Origin: JBGSST01 sp041736915
GTDB taxonomy: Bacteria; Bdellovibrionota; FAC87; UBA2466
Length of the DNA: 34,340 nucleotides
Direction: 5' to 3'
NCBI GenBank assembly: GCA_041736915.1
Contig: JBGSST010000324.1
Location: 1 to 34,340, forward strand
Position 1 is the stretch's first letter, and each line of letters opens with the position of its first letter. The position numbers were made by a program, and so were the translations under genes. Positions 8,930 to 17,294 of this stretch are shown in pieces. The notes under the pieces were generated by a model. It was given only the letters and a program-made list of their open reading frames with translations, was not told where the DNA came from and did no database searches.

Positions 8930-9799
8930 ATGGCCTCCTCGCGACGTGAAACGCCGCCGCCTTCCAAGAAGAAAACCGTTCTCGTTTTCACGCGATCCCA
9001 CTCCAAGGCGGCCGCGAAAACCCACCAGGAGCTGGTGAAGCTTCTGAAAAAGAAGGGCTACAACGTTTGGGACGTTTCGGTAGGGGATGGCCCGATCGTA
9101 ACGAAGCCGGGGGACACGGTGGTGCTCGGCGTCGTAATTGGCGGCGATGGCACCTTTCTGCGACTGGTACGGCGTTTGGAGCAAAAAGATGAGTTCCCGA
9201 TCTTAGGGGTCAATGAAGGCACGCTTGGCTTCATTACGCAGGTGAGCCCGGCCGAGATGAAGCACGCCGTCGAAGAGTCGCTAGAGGGCATCCTGTCGGA
9301 AGAACGGCGATTCCTGCTCAAAATCGATCTGATGCGCGGCAAGAAGGTGATCGACTCCGCCACCGTCTTTAACGACGCGACCCTTTCCAAAGATGCCCGC
9401 ACGTCGATGCTCAAGTTCGACGTGACGATGGGCAGCGAACTTTTGTCGAACGTTCGCGCCGATGGCTACATCGTGGCCACGCCGACGGGCTCCACCGCGT
9501 ACAACTTATCCGCCGGTGGCCCGCTGCTTCACCCTGATTTGCCGGGCATGGCGTTATTGCCGATCTGTGCACACTCTCTGTCCTCGCGCCCGATCGTGAT
9601 ACCCTCTCATGTACGACTCGAGCTTTTGCTCAAAGAGTTCGTGGGAAAGGTCTATCTGGTTTACGACGGACAGGTAACCATCGAAGTCGAGCCCGGCGAT
9701 TCCATCGCCATTCGTGTCGCTGAACCCTGTTTACGTTTAGTCCGGTTGACCAAGAAGAGCTGGGTGGAAGCCATTCGCTCCAAGCTTTCGATGGACTAA
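8930..9799 (+). CDS. nadK: NAD kinase
   Basis: This cytoplasmic ATP-NAD kinase makes NADP from NAD. The protein has 289 residues, normal for the family. The diagnostic GGDGT motif is at residues 71-75. It is followed by GVNEGTLGFITQ (family GxNxGxLGF), by NDATLSKDA at the position of the usual NE/D segment, and by the glycine-rich conserved region DGYIVATPTGSTAYNLSAGGPLLHP. The C-terminal DGQ, as in YDGQVTIEV, is also present. The ATG is preceded by GGAGAG at a spacing of six bases. The gene is divergent from the subtilase across 152 bases and is followed after 28 bases by a TldE-like gene. Confidence 0.97.
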   Translation: MASSRRETPPPSKKKTVLVFTRSHSKAAAKTHQELVKLLKKKGYNVWDVSVGDGPIVTKPGDTVVLGVVIGGDGTFLRLVRRLEQKDEFPILGVNEGTLGFITQVSPAEMKHAVEESLEGILSEERRFLLKIDLMRGKKVIDSATVFNDATLSKDARTSMLKFDVTMGSELLSNVRADGYIVATPTGSTAYNLSAGGPLLHPDLPGMALLPICAHSLSSRPIVIPSHVRLELLLKEFVGKVYLVYDGQVTIEVEPGDSIAIRVAEPCLRLVRLTKKSWVEAIRSKLSMD

Positions 9800-9827
9800 A
9801 ATCCCACTCACGTTTGGGGATTCAAAT

Positions 9828-11117
9828 TTGATTCTTTCGGAAATCATCGAAGAGATTCGCCGTCAGCCAAAGCTCATCCTCGCGGATGACTACGAGATCA
9901 GCGTTTCGGATTTCGTCTCCGAAAAGAACTCCTTCCGGGATGGCCTGGCCACGGAAGTGGCACAGTCGCGCCAAACGATGCTTCGCCTGCGGCTATTGCA
10001 CCGCCGGCAGCCTGGTCGAGCCAGCGTCGAGTTCAACGGCAAGGGCTCGCTCACCGAGCTCGTTGACTCCGCCCTCGAATGTGCCAACGGTTCTTCGCCC
10101 GATCCGTGGTTCAAGTTTCCATACTGGAAACGCCAGCTGGAAAGTTCGATACAGTACGGCGACTCCAACTTCGACGTGCAAAGCCAATACACGATGCTGC
10201 CCGAAGCCCCGGTGCTGTTCGATGAGGAATACTTAAAGGAAAGCCACCGTCTGCAGATTTTCCAGAAGAACGAGCGCAACTCGCTGTTTCGCGAGGGGCA
10301 GCGAATCGTAGCCCGCTACTCACTACTGAATCGTTCCAAGGCCGGCTTCTACTGGACCAAGGAAAGCCGGGCTCGCCGGCTCGGTACGGAAAACTGCGGG
10401 GCCTGGGTGCAATCGCTCGCGGCCCAAAGCCAAAGCCTGAAGGAAGCCGCCGAGTGGGATGGTGAAGCCACCAACTTCTATCTTTTCTCGCCGTCAGTGA
10501 TGGCACAGCTTCTCAAGTCGCTTTCCAACTCGCTGCGCGCGGACTGGGCTCACGCGGGACGAAGCCGCAGTCTAGAGTGGCTAGGTACTCAGGTTTTCTC
10601 GCCGGTGTTGTCGATCTCCGACGAGGCGGACTTAGAGGGGGCGGCGTACTGTTCTCCCTTCGACGGTGAAGGCGTAGCGATTCAGCGAAACGATCTCGTA
10701 CGCGATGGCGTTCTGCAGAGCTTGTTATTCGACACGTACTGGGGCGCGCACCACAATCGCGCCAGCACGGGAAGTTGTTTGGATCGCGGCCACGGCCCTT
10801 GGCCGCAAATTGAAGCCCGTTGCTTTACCGTTGAGCCGTCTTCTTACCGGCTCGATGACCTGCTAGGGACGATGGGGGAAGGGTTGTATTGGACCCAAGC
10901 TAGCCACTTCCAGGTTTCCGACCTGAGTACGGGAACTTTCACCTTGTCCGGCTCGGGCTGGCGCGTGGTGAACGGCAAACCGGATCACCCGGTGCACGGC
11001 TTGTACCTCACGGGCAGCCTTTACGATCTTTTCAAATCGGTCATCGCCGTGGGCGACGATCTTGATCTGTTCGGGCGATTTGCCTCGCCCTCCATGCTCG
11101 TCGAGTTTTCGGGCTGA
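9828..11117 (+). CDS. TldE/PmbA-like protein (TldD-related, no zinc motif)
   Basis: This 429-residue protein resembles the C-terminal half of the PmbA/TldE family, which partners TldD in cytoplasmic peptide processing (microcin B17 maturation, CcdA degradation). The family signature is visible late in the protein: SPVLSISDEAD, FDGEGVAIQRNDLVRDGVLQSLLFD, the STG segment, TGTFTLSGSGW, and the closing LYLTGSLYDLF with GDDLDLFG. The HExxxH zinc motif of TldD is absent, as is normal for TldE. The N-terminal ~200 residues are diverged. The proposed start is a TTG at 9828 with GGGGA upstream; no ATG or GTG lies nearer the stop of nadK. No tldD occurs in this window. The stop abuts the stop of the convergent membrane-protein gene. 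Confidence 0.8.
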   Translation: MILSEIIEEIRRQPKLILADDYEISVSDFVSEKNSFRDGLATEVAQSRQTMLRLRLLHRRQPGRASVEFNGKGSLTELVDSALECANGSSPDPWFKFPYWKRQLESSIQYGDSNFDVQSQYTMLPEAPVLFDEEYLKESHRLQIFQKNERNSLFREGQRIVARYSLLNRSKAGFYWTKESRARRLGTENCGAWVQSLAAQSQSLKEAAEWDGEATNFYLFSPSVMAQLLKSLSNSLRADWAHAGRSRSLEWLGTQVFSPVLSISDEADLEGAAYCSPFDGEGVAIQRNDLVRDGVLQSLLFDTYWGAHHNRASTGSCLDRGHGPWPQIEARCFTVEPSSYRLDDLLGTMGEGLYWTQASHFQVSDLSTGTFTLSGSGWRVVNGKPDHPVHGLYLTGSLYDLFKSVIAVGDDLDLFGRFASPSMLVEFSG

Positions 11118-13109
11118 TCATTTTCTTTCGTACGTCTCGAGCACATGGGCTCCGACGGGTTTCTCGTCGACTTTTACGTAGTACTTGGCGATCTGCGTAA
11201 GCCACGCGGCCTCGGTGGCATTGGGCGGCAGTTTGCGTAGCAACATCCCGCGGCTGACGACCTGCCGGCTCAGATAACGTTCGAGCAGCTTTTCCTGACG
11301 CTCGTCACTCAGAATGATGAATAGCCCGTAGGGCTGCGTGGGCAGCCAGGGACGGAGCTTTGGATCCGCGTGCTCCAGAAAATTTTTGTCATCAACCCAG
11401 CTGACCAAGGGCACGATTCCGCCGCCGCCATCGGTGGTGACGGGAATCGTCTGCTCCATGCGGGCCGGTGTCTTAACCGAGGCCACGATGCGCGCAATGG
11501 TCGCTCCATCGCCCACTCCGATGGCGAAAATAGTCGCTGACAGTAAACAGAGCAGGGTGCGAAATAAAAAACGCCATTCCTTCGTCACGCCCAAGGCGAC
11601 GGCGCCCAAAATGGGAAACCAGCTGGCGAAAAGATTACAAACGTTTTGTGGGTGGCTGCGGGAAACGAAGTAGCTCAACGTCATCGATAAACTTCCCCAC
11701 GCGTACCACACGCCCAGAAAGGGTGACTGCGATCGTAGCGAGTCCGAAACCGCGAACGCACCGAGTAGCGCAAAGGAGACGAGGATAGGGTTGATGGCCC
11801 CCCATGGCTCCATAGGCAGCGCGCCGTATCCGCCGGCGTAGCTCAGCGCATACTCGACGAATCCGTACCAGTCGGGGGCAACACCGTAGTGGCTGCGGAA
11901 CAAAACCTCGACCAACGCGACCACCGCCGCCAATACGCCGAACGGAATGGCGGCGCGAACGAATGCTGACGGAACCTCCCGCGCGATGAGTACTTCGAAG
12001 AACATTCCGGTAGCGACGGTGGCTACGCAGTAGAGCGCGCTCTCGAACGACCACAGGCAGCCCAATACGAACACCAGGCATTTCAGCGGTAGCTTGCCCT
12101 TACGATCGGTGACGTAAAGAAGCGTAAGCGCCAGCACCCAGAAGAACCGATAAGCCCCGGTGCTCGGACAGCTAAACGAACCAAAACCATGGCGCTCACC
12201 CGGCAGCAATAACACCAGCACCAGCGTTAACAGTCCCGCCCACAGCCGGAACATCCCCGGCGCTAGCCGGCGCAGCACGGAATAAGTGACCGCGGCCTGG
12301 AGAAAAAATATCAGCCCCATGGCCCGCTGCATTCCTATGACGGGAAATTCCGACAGCGAAGCGGGGAGCAGCACGCTTAGGAATCCGTATTGGCTCGGTA
12401 CGGAGTAAAGGGGAATGGCCCCCTGCTGAATCAGCGAAATGGGCCCCAGATAGTACGAAAGATGAAGTAGGTCGGGAGGCGTGAGCAGCGGCAGGGGAAC
12501 GAGGAGAACGCCGAGAAAAACAATCAGCCAAAAGACGTCCGCCACCTTTGCCTTGGACGTGTCCGAATCGGTTCGCCCGACCAGTGAGTACCAGGCCAGG
12601 GCGAAACCCAGCACCATCACTACGGCGTGGATGGCTTGGGGCCAGCCGAGAAAGTTGAGAAAGCGGTTGTTATCGCTGAGCTTGGTAGCGAGATAGACGA
12701 ACGTGGCGACGATACCGAGCCCCGACTCCCATCCGCTCTTCTTGAGGATCAGCCGAGAGACCCCCCACAAAACGAGACCATCGATGGCCGCACCGATAAC
12801 GCCGGTCACCACCGCGAGCGGCCAGGTGAGCGAGCGGCCCAGCTGATTGATCTGCAACGACGCGCTCACTAGCCAAAGCACGCCCAAAAAATAAGGCGGC
12901 AGCTTTTCTATCCGGTTCGAAAGTGAATTGGGCTGCCGGTGTTGCAGCCAAAGCAGGAGTGGAAACACGAGGGTGAGGAAGACGTAGAATAGGGTATCGC
13001 GGCCTTCTCCGTAGCGAATGAACGGAAACAGCAATGGCAGCCACGTCAGCAGCATTACAACGCCTAGCGTAAAAGGCAGGTGGGGCAAGGACTTGATGCG
13101 TTCGGTCAA
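11118..13109 (-). CDS. Polytopic membrane protein, GT-C-like, function unknown
   Basis: This is a 663-residue integral membrane protein with about 14 or more hydrophobic segments and a hydrophilic C-terminal domain of roughly 110 residues (from about 555). The order of long and short loops, and a segment such as YYLGPISLIQQGAIPLY followed by SQYGFLSVLLP, recall GT-C-fold glycosyltransferases that use lipid-linked sugars. I see no decisive catalytic motif, so this is only a possibility. A TTG start at 13109 is chosen because GGAGAG lies six bases upstream and the frame has no nearby ATG. The divergent PP2C gene starts about 83 bases away, so the two share a promoter region. The stop abuts that of the TldE-like gene. 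Confidence 0.75.
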   Translation of the reverse strand: MTERIKSLPHLPFTLGVVMLLTWLPLLFPFIRYGEGRDTLFYVFLTLVFPLLLWLQHRQPNSLSNRIEKLPPYFLGVLWLVSASLQINQLGRSLTWPLAVVTGVIGAAIDGLVLWGVSRLILKKSGWESGLGIVATFVYLATKLSDNNRFLNFLGWPQAIHAVVMVLGFALAWYSLVGRTDSDTSKAKVADVFWLIVFLGVLLVPLPLLTPPDLLHLSYYLGPISLIQQGAIPLYSVPSQYGFLSVLLPASLSEFPVIGMQRAMGLIFFLQAAVTYSVLRRLAPGMFRLWAGLLTLVLVLLLPGERHGFGSFSCPSTGAYRFFWVLALTLLYVTDRKGKLPLKCLVFVLGCLWSFESALYCVATVATGMFFEVLIAREVPSAFVRAAIPFGVLAAVVALVEVLFRSHYGVAPDWYGFVEYALSYAGGYGALPMEPWGAINPILVSFALLGAFAVSDSLRSQSPFLGVWYAWGSLSMTLSYFVSRSHPQNVCNLFASWFPILGAVALGVTKEWRFLFRTLLCLLSATIFAIGVGDGATIARIVASVKTPARMEQTIPVTTDGGGGIVPLVSWVDDKNFLEHADPKLRPWLPTQPYGLFIILSDERQEKLLERYLSRQVVSRGMLLRKLPPNATEAAWLTQIAKYYVKVDEKPVGAHVLETYERK

Positions 13110-13192
13110 GCAGGGCTCTCCGCTAGAGGGTAAGGCACAGGTTTCTTTCCAGAATCCTTAGGTTTTTTCCGATGAGTGTAAAGGGAGATCAC

Positions 13193-13918
13193 ATGGCACT
13201 CACCATAGAGTCGTTCGCGCAGACCGACATCGGCTTGAAGCGAAAAATCAATCAGGATGCCTACCTCAAGGATGATGGCCTGGGTCTGTACGTCGTGGCC
13301 GACGGCATGGGCGGTCACAAAGGTGGTGAGGTCGCAAGCCGGCTTTGTGTGGAAACGGTGAGGGACTATTTGCTCGACCATCCTACGGAGAATGCCCGCG
13401 GCGTTTTGGACCACGGCATCAATAAGAGCTGCGAAGCCATTTTCCGTACGTCGCGCGAGAGTGATGAGCTGGCGGGCATGGGCACCACGGTGGTCGCGAT
13501 ATATTTTCAGGACGGTCAGGTGCATATCGGCCAGGTTGGCGATAGCCGCGTTTATTTGATGAATACCGACGGTATCTGGCAGGTCACCGAGGACCATTCT
13601 CTTTTGAACGAAGAGATACGCGCGGGCAGAATCGCCGCTAACCAGGTAGCCGCTTACCAGTTTAAAAACGTAATCACGCGCAGCGTGGGATACGAAAGCC
13701 AAGTGAACGTGGACATCTATCACCGCCGGGTGAAGGTGGACGACACGTTTTTGCTCTGCACGGACGGCCTATCCGGCCTCGTGAACATCAAAGAGATGTG
13801 GGAGCACGTCTACCAAGACGGGATGGCCAACGGTTTACAGAACTTAGTGCGTCTCGCGAACTCGCGGGGCGGTGACGACAACATCACCGCCGTGGTTTGC
13901 CGAGTGACGGGGCTTTGA
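13193..13918 (+). CDS. PP2C-family Ser/Thr protein phosphatase (first of two)
   Basis: This is a 241-residue single-domain PPM/PP2C phosphatase that dephosphorylates Ser/Thr proteins with two Mn/Mg ions. The metal- and catalytic-site motifs are present in order: GLKRKINQDAYL, VVADGMGGHKGGEVAS, GMGTTVVAIYF, HIGQVGDSRVYL, TEDHS, LLCTDGLSGLV and GGDDNITAVV. It has no transmembrane or sensor domain, so it is cytoplasmic. An ATG at 13172 is possible, but the ATG at 13193 is preferred because AAGGGAG (13181-13187) lies five bases before it and the protein then begins directly at the domain (MALTIESFAQTDIG). No kinase or FHA partner gene is adjacent. It is followed by an M23 peptidase gene. Confidence 0.94.
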   Translation: MALTIESFAQTDIGLKRKINQDAYLKDDGLGLYVVADGMGGHKGGEVASRLCVETVRDYLLDHPTENARGVLDHGINKSCEAIFRTSRESDELAGMGTTVVAIYFQDGQVHIGQVGDSRVYLMNTDGIWQVTEDHSLLNEEIRAGRIAANQVAAYQFKNVITRSVGYESQVNVDIYHRRVKVDDTFLLCTDGLSGLVNIKEMWEHVYQDGMANGLQNLVRLANSRGGDDNITAVVCRVTGL

Positions 13919-13963
13919 GCTAGAACTGGAAACTAAGCCCAAAAAAGACATGAGACCCACTAC

Positions 13964-13971
13964 AGGGAGGT
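13964..13971 (+). promoter_or_regulatory. Strong Shine-Dalgarno sequence without a canonical start codon
   Basis: AGGGAGGT lies in the gap between the PP2C and M23 genes. Five bases downstream, in the M23 reading frame, is ACG (13976), not ATG, GTG or TTG. The same frame is open from 13937 up to the ATG at 14027, which itself has no ribosome binding site. This suggests that translation of the M23 gene begins near here. Confidence 0.6.
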
Positions 13972-14026
13972 AGTTACGGCACGATTTGGATTAAAAAATA
14001 GGTGGCGAGACCGTTTCGTCACTCTG

Positions 14027-14971
14027 ATGGTGATCCCCGAACGCACCAAGCAGGTTCATAGCCTGGTGCTTCCGTTTTTTATTCTCAAGCTCGGGTTCGT
14101 GGTCGCGTCATTGGCGTTGGTTTTTCTGGTCGTGGTCAGCCTCGACTACGTGCACATCCTCGGGCGTATGGCGGAGAATAAGCGGCTGAAGGGTGAAAAT
14201 TTCAAGCTTCGTCAGGAGCTTCAGCTCGTAAAGAACAAGGTCGATTCGATGGAAGGCACCATCGAGCGCGTGCGCAACTATGCCAAGAAGCTGCAGCTAC
14301 TGACCGGTCAAGGCGACAGGGGTGCCGGGCTGCCCGAGGGCGGGGTTGACGAAGAGGTCGAGCGTTCTCCGGCGGGCGGGGGCAGCAAAAAAAGCCGTCG
14401 TTCCTCCCTTGGCAATGAATTCGAAGCTCCGGTGGGCGAGGGTGCGGTCGTGCTTCCTCCCACGGGCTCTCTCGACGAAAAGGTAGATCGCTTGCAGACG
14501 GTCAGCATTACGGCCGAGCGCGAGCTTACTTACCTCGAAAGTTATTTGATGGCCCAATCGGCGGTGATGTCGGCGACACCGTCTTTGCTTCCTATCGCCG
14601 GCTGGATCACTTCCGCCTTTGGTTACCGAAGGCATCCTTACGACGGCGTGCTTCGTTTACACGCGGGCGTGGATATCGCGGCCGAACCGGGTACGCCGAT
14701 TCGCGCGCCGGCCACCGGCACCGTGTACTATTCAGGCTTTCGCGAAGGTTACGGCAAGGCGATCGTAATCGATCACGGTTACGGCATCCGCACGCTGTTC
14801 GCTCACAATTCGAAACTGTTCGTGCACACCGGCGTTCGTGTCCGGCGCGGCGAGATCATCGCCGAGGTCGGCTCCACTGGCCACTCCACCGGCCCTCATC
14901 TTCACTACGAAATTCGTAAGAACGGTGTTCCCGTAAACCCCGTTACGTTCTTTTCTCGCGGCCGCTTTTAA
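14027..14971 (+). CDS. M23-family (LytM/NlpD-type) metallopeptidase, membrane-anchored
   Basis: This peptidoglycan endopeptidase (or regulator) has 314 residues from the first canonical ATG. A membrane anchor spans about residues 17-42 (ILKLGFVVASLALVFLVVVSL), followed by a coiled coil (NKRLKGENFKLRQELQLVKNK) and a Ser/Gly-rich linker. The LytM domain follows. Zinc ligands are visible: His212 and Asp216 in HAGVD, and His291/His293 in HLHYE, so an active enzyme is expected. The true N-terminus is probably longer. Related proteins start with a short basic peptide before the 'MVIPERT' segment, and here RFGLKNRWRDRFVTL is encoded just upstream in frame with an SD but an ACG start (13976). The last 29 bases overlap the convergent DUF2064 gene. 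Confidence 0.92.
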   Translation: MVIPERTKQVHSLVLPFFILKLGFVVASLALVFLVVVSLDYVHILGRMAENKRLKGENFKLRQELQLVKNKVDSMEGTIERVRNYAKKLQLLTGQGDRGAGLPEGGVDEEVERSPAGGGSKKSRRSSLGNEFEAPVGEGAVVLPPTGSLDEKVDRLQTVSITAERELTYLESYLMAQSAVMSATPSLLPIAGWITSAFGYRRHPYDGVLRLHAGVDIAAEPGTPIRAPATGTVYYSGFREGYGKAIVIDHGYGIRTLFAHNSKLFVHTGVRVRRGEIIAEVGSTGHSTGPHLHYEIRKNGVPVNPVTFFSRGRF

Positions 14972-15608
14972 AGCCGCTCTTCTGCAGGTCTTCCCACGTA
15001 TCGATATCGCTCAACGTTTCCAGCTCGTGCACGCGCAGCCCCAGCGACTCGGCGATCTCTTTGGTTTGCGCGCAGACCGAGGAAGTGCTCCACGCGATTC
15101 CGCGAAACAGATCCGCGTGACACTCGCGTGCGCCGATGAGGTAGTAGCCCCCGTCCGTGGCTGGGCCTAGGACAATCGAGCTTTCACCAAGTGCGTCGGC
15201 GGCATGTTCGAAGTGGCGTGGCGTGAGGGCCATGCAGTCGGTGCCCGTGAGCAAGGTGGCGGGATAACCGGGAATCGTCGCGCCCGCTGGCGGATTGAGC
15301 GTGCGAAAGGTGTTGGCCATCCGCTCGCCCAGGTCGCGACCTTGCTGACGTAGCCACTGGGTTTTCATGAACGGAAAGGCGGCAAGGTACTCTTCCTTCG
15401 TCCCCATTGGGTCGCAGCACGCCACGAGCTCGAACCGCTGGGAGTCGAGAGGGGCGAGTGCGTTCTCCCAGAAATGGCGCACCATTTCCGAATAAAGCTC
15501 CGCCGCAGCGGTTTCGCCCACGGTAGCCGCCAGTCTTGTCTTTACCTTCCCCGGAACGGGAAGCTTGAAAAAAACGGCGACCGCTATTTTTGAGTGAATT
15601 TTTTCCAA
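14943..15608 (-). CDS. TIGR04282/DUF2064 glycosyltransferase-like protein
   Basis: This is a 221-residue cytoplasmic protein of the DUF2064 family, an NTP-transferase-like (GT-A fold) group often annotated as arsenosugar biosynthesis glycosyltransferase. Diagnostic segments are FFKLPVPGKVKTRLA at the N-terminus, LTGTDCMALTPRHFEHA (the GxDxP-type site) and VLGPATDGGYYLIGAR. The C-terminus closes with LETLSDIDTWEDL, where DIDTxED is typical of the family. No arsenosugar partner genes (arsM, radical SAM) are adjacent, so the substrate is unknown. The likely start is a TTG at 15608 inside the last codons of transaldolase (25-base overlap). Its 3' end overlaps the convergent M23 gene by 29 bases. 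Confidence 0.88.
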   Translation of the reverse strand: MEKIHSKIAVAVFFKLPVPGKVKTRLAATVGETAAAELYSEMVRHFWENALAPLDSQRFELVACCDPMGTKEEYLAAFPFMKTQWLRQQGRDLGERMANTFRTLNPPAGATIPGYPATLLTGTDCMALTPRHFEHAADALGESSIVLGPATDGGYYLIGARECHADLFRGIAWSTSSVCAQTKEIAESLGLRVHELETLSDIDTWEDLQKSGFKSGREKRT

Positions 15609-16231
15609 TCGTCGAGGAACGTCTTCAATCCGCTATCGGTCAGCGGGTGTTTCGCAAGCTGCTGGATAACCTTCAAGGGGATCGTACAAACGTGGGCGCC
15701 CATCTTTGCCGCCTGAAGAACGTGCACCGGATGCCGCACGCTGGCTACGAGGACTTCCGTCTTGAATCCGTAATTTTTGAAGATGGTCACGATGTCGCCC
15801 ACCATGCCCATGCCGTCTTGGCCGATGTCGTCCAAACGGCCAACGAAGGGGCTGACGTACGTGGCTCCGGCTTTGGCCGCGAGCAGCGCCTGGATAGGCT
15901 GAAAAATCAGGGTGACGTTAATCTTGATCCCCTCGGAAGACAGCGCCTTCACGGCTTTCAGCCCCTCGGTGGTCAGCGGAATTTTAACCACGACGTTCTT
16001 GCCGTACTTGGTCAGCGCCTTGCCCTCGCTGATCATCTCTTCGGCGGTGGTTCCCACCACCTCGAGGCTGACCGGGCCGTCTACGAGCTTACAGATCTCG
16101 CTGGCGACCGTGTCGAACGCTTGTCCGGCTTTGGCGATGAGCGTCGGGTTCGTCGTGACGCCGTCGAGCAGGCCTAGCTTCTGGGCTTCTTTAATTTCGT
16201 CTAGATTCGCTGTGTCGATAAAGAACTTCAT
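15584..16231 (-). CDS. tal: Transaldolase (TalC/Fsa-like short form)
   Basis: This cytoplasmic enzyme of the non-oxidative pentose phosphate pathway moves a dihydroxyacetone unit between sugar phosphates. The protein has 215 residues, the length of the short decameric subfamily (TIGR00875). The N-terminus FFIDTANLDEIKEA and GVTTNPTLIAKAG are diagnostic. The Schiff-base lysine is Lys83 in VVVKIPLT. Later conserved segments are NVTLIFQPIQALLAAKAGA, YVSPFVGRLDDIG and VASVRHPVHVLQAAKMGA. True fructose-6-phosphate aldolase activity is an alternative that a motif reading cannot exclude. It is divergent from the ABC operon, and a downstream DUF2064 gene overlaps its 3' end. Confidence 0.96.
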   Translation of the reverse strand: MKFFIDTANLDEIKEAQKLGLLDGVTTNPTLIAKAGQAFDTVASEICKLVDGPVSLEVVGTTAEEMISEGKALTKYGKNVVVKIPLTTEGLKAVKALSSEGIKINVTLIFQPIQALLAAKAGATYVSPFVGRLDDIGQDGMGMVGDIVTIFKNYGFKTEVLVASVRHPVHVLQAAKMGAHVCTIPLKVIQQLAKHPLTDSGLKTFLDDWKKFTQK

Positions 16232-16264
16232 AGGGAGTCACACATTACTGACGCTCACGTCACC

Positions 16265-16294
16265 TTGACAATGAGAAAGCCAGATTTCTAGAAT
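16265..16294 (+). promoter_or_regulatory. Sigma70-type promoter of the ABC operon
   Basis: TTGACA (16265-16270, perfect -35) is followed by an 18-base spacer and TAGAAT (16289-16294, 5 of 6 match to TATAAT). Transcription would start near 16301, giving a leader of about 60 bases before the ATP-binding protein gene at 16362. It is the clearest consensus promoter in the window. Confidence 0.75.
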
Positions 16295-16361
16295 TCCTCG
16301 CGAATAGCGTGTAAGTTCAACGCATTCAGATCTTTATTCGCATACAGGGGACTAAAAAAAC

Positions 16362-17294
16362 ATGATCGAGGTTCGTGAGCTCACCAAGAAGTACGGCGAC
16401 CGGGTCGCCGTAAACGGTATCTCTTTCAGCGTAAAGCGCGGCGAAGTCTTGGGTTTTCTCGGCCAAAACGGCGCGGGCAAAACCACGACGATGAAGATTT
16501 TGACGTGCTTCATGTCGGCAACTTCGGGCTCGGCCTCCGTGGCCGGCTTCGACGTTTTCGAGAATCCGATGGAAGTAAAAAAGCGGATTGGTTTCCTTCC
16601 GGAAACGCCGCCGATTTATCCGGAGCTACTCGTTTCGGAATACTTGAGTTTCGTGGCCGACCTGCGGGGCATCCCTTCCGCCGACAAAGCCAAGAAGATC
16701 TATGCCGCCGTCGACCGTTGTTACCTAGGCGACGTTCGCAATCGTTTGATCGGTAACCTCTCGAAAGGTTACCGCCAGCGTGTCGGTATCGCGCAGGCTT
16801 TGATTCACGATCCCGAAGTTTTGATTCTGGATGAGCCCACCGTGGGCTTGGATCCCAAACAGGTCAGCGAAGCGCGCAGCCTGATCAAGAGCTTCAGTCA
16901 GGAACGTACCGTCATTTACTCGACGCACATCCTTTCCGAAGTGGCCGCCACCTGCGACCGCATCATCATCATCAATAAAGGCAACATCGTGGCCCAGGAG
17001 GCGATTGGCTCTCTGGGAGCTGGCGGCGCCACCAAGACGGAGCTGATCATTCAGCGTCCGGTGGAGAGCTTACCGGCGGCGCTACGGAAAATTCCGGGCG
17101 TCACGGACGTGAAGGAATTCAGCAACGGGACCAACCGTCTCGTGGTGGAGTCCGAACAACGTGATGACTTGATGGCTCAGCTGTCTAAAACGGTGGTCGA
17201 GCAGGGCGCGGGTCTCATCCGCATGTCGCCGGTGCAGCTGGCGCTCGAAGAATATTACCTTGGCCTCATTGGTGGCCGGAGGAGTGAAGCATGA
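16362..17294 (+). CDS. ABC transporter ATP-binding protein, GldA-like
   Basis: This is a 310-residue ATPase subunit of an ABC-2 exporter. The Walker A motif is GQNGAGKT (residues 34-41), the signature is LSKGYRQRVGIAQAL (from about 132), and Walker B with its catalytic glutamate is EVLILDEPTVGLDPKQ. The H-loop is STHILSE. Beyond the ATPase core a ~90-residue C-terminal extension is present, as in GldA-type and other ABC-2 ATPases. The next two genes encode the matching permease (4-base ATGA overlap) and a GldG-like auxiliary protein, so the three form an operon. In Bacteroidetes the GldAFG system supports gliding; in other phyla relatives exist without a known substrate. Motility is therefore not claimed. 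Confidence 0.95.
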   Translation: MIEVRELTKKYGDRVAVNGISFSVKRGEVLGFLGQNGAGKTTTMKILTCFMSATSGSASVAGFDVFENPMEVKKRIGFLPETPPIYPELLVSEYLSFVADLRGIPSADKAKKIYAAVDRCYLGDVRNRLIGNLSKGYRQRVGIAQALIHDPEVLILDEPTVGLDPKQVSEARSLIKSFSQERTVIYSTHILSEVAATCDRIIIINKGNIVAQEAIGSLGAGGATKTELIIQRPVESLPAALRKIPGVTDVKEFSNGTNRLVVESEQRDDLMAQLSKTVVEQGAGLIRMSPVQLALEEYYLGLIGGRRSEA

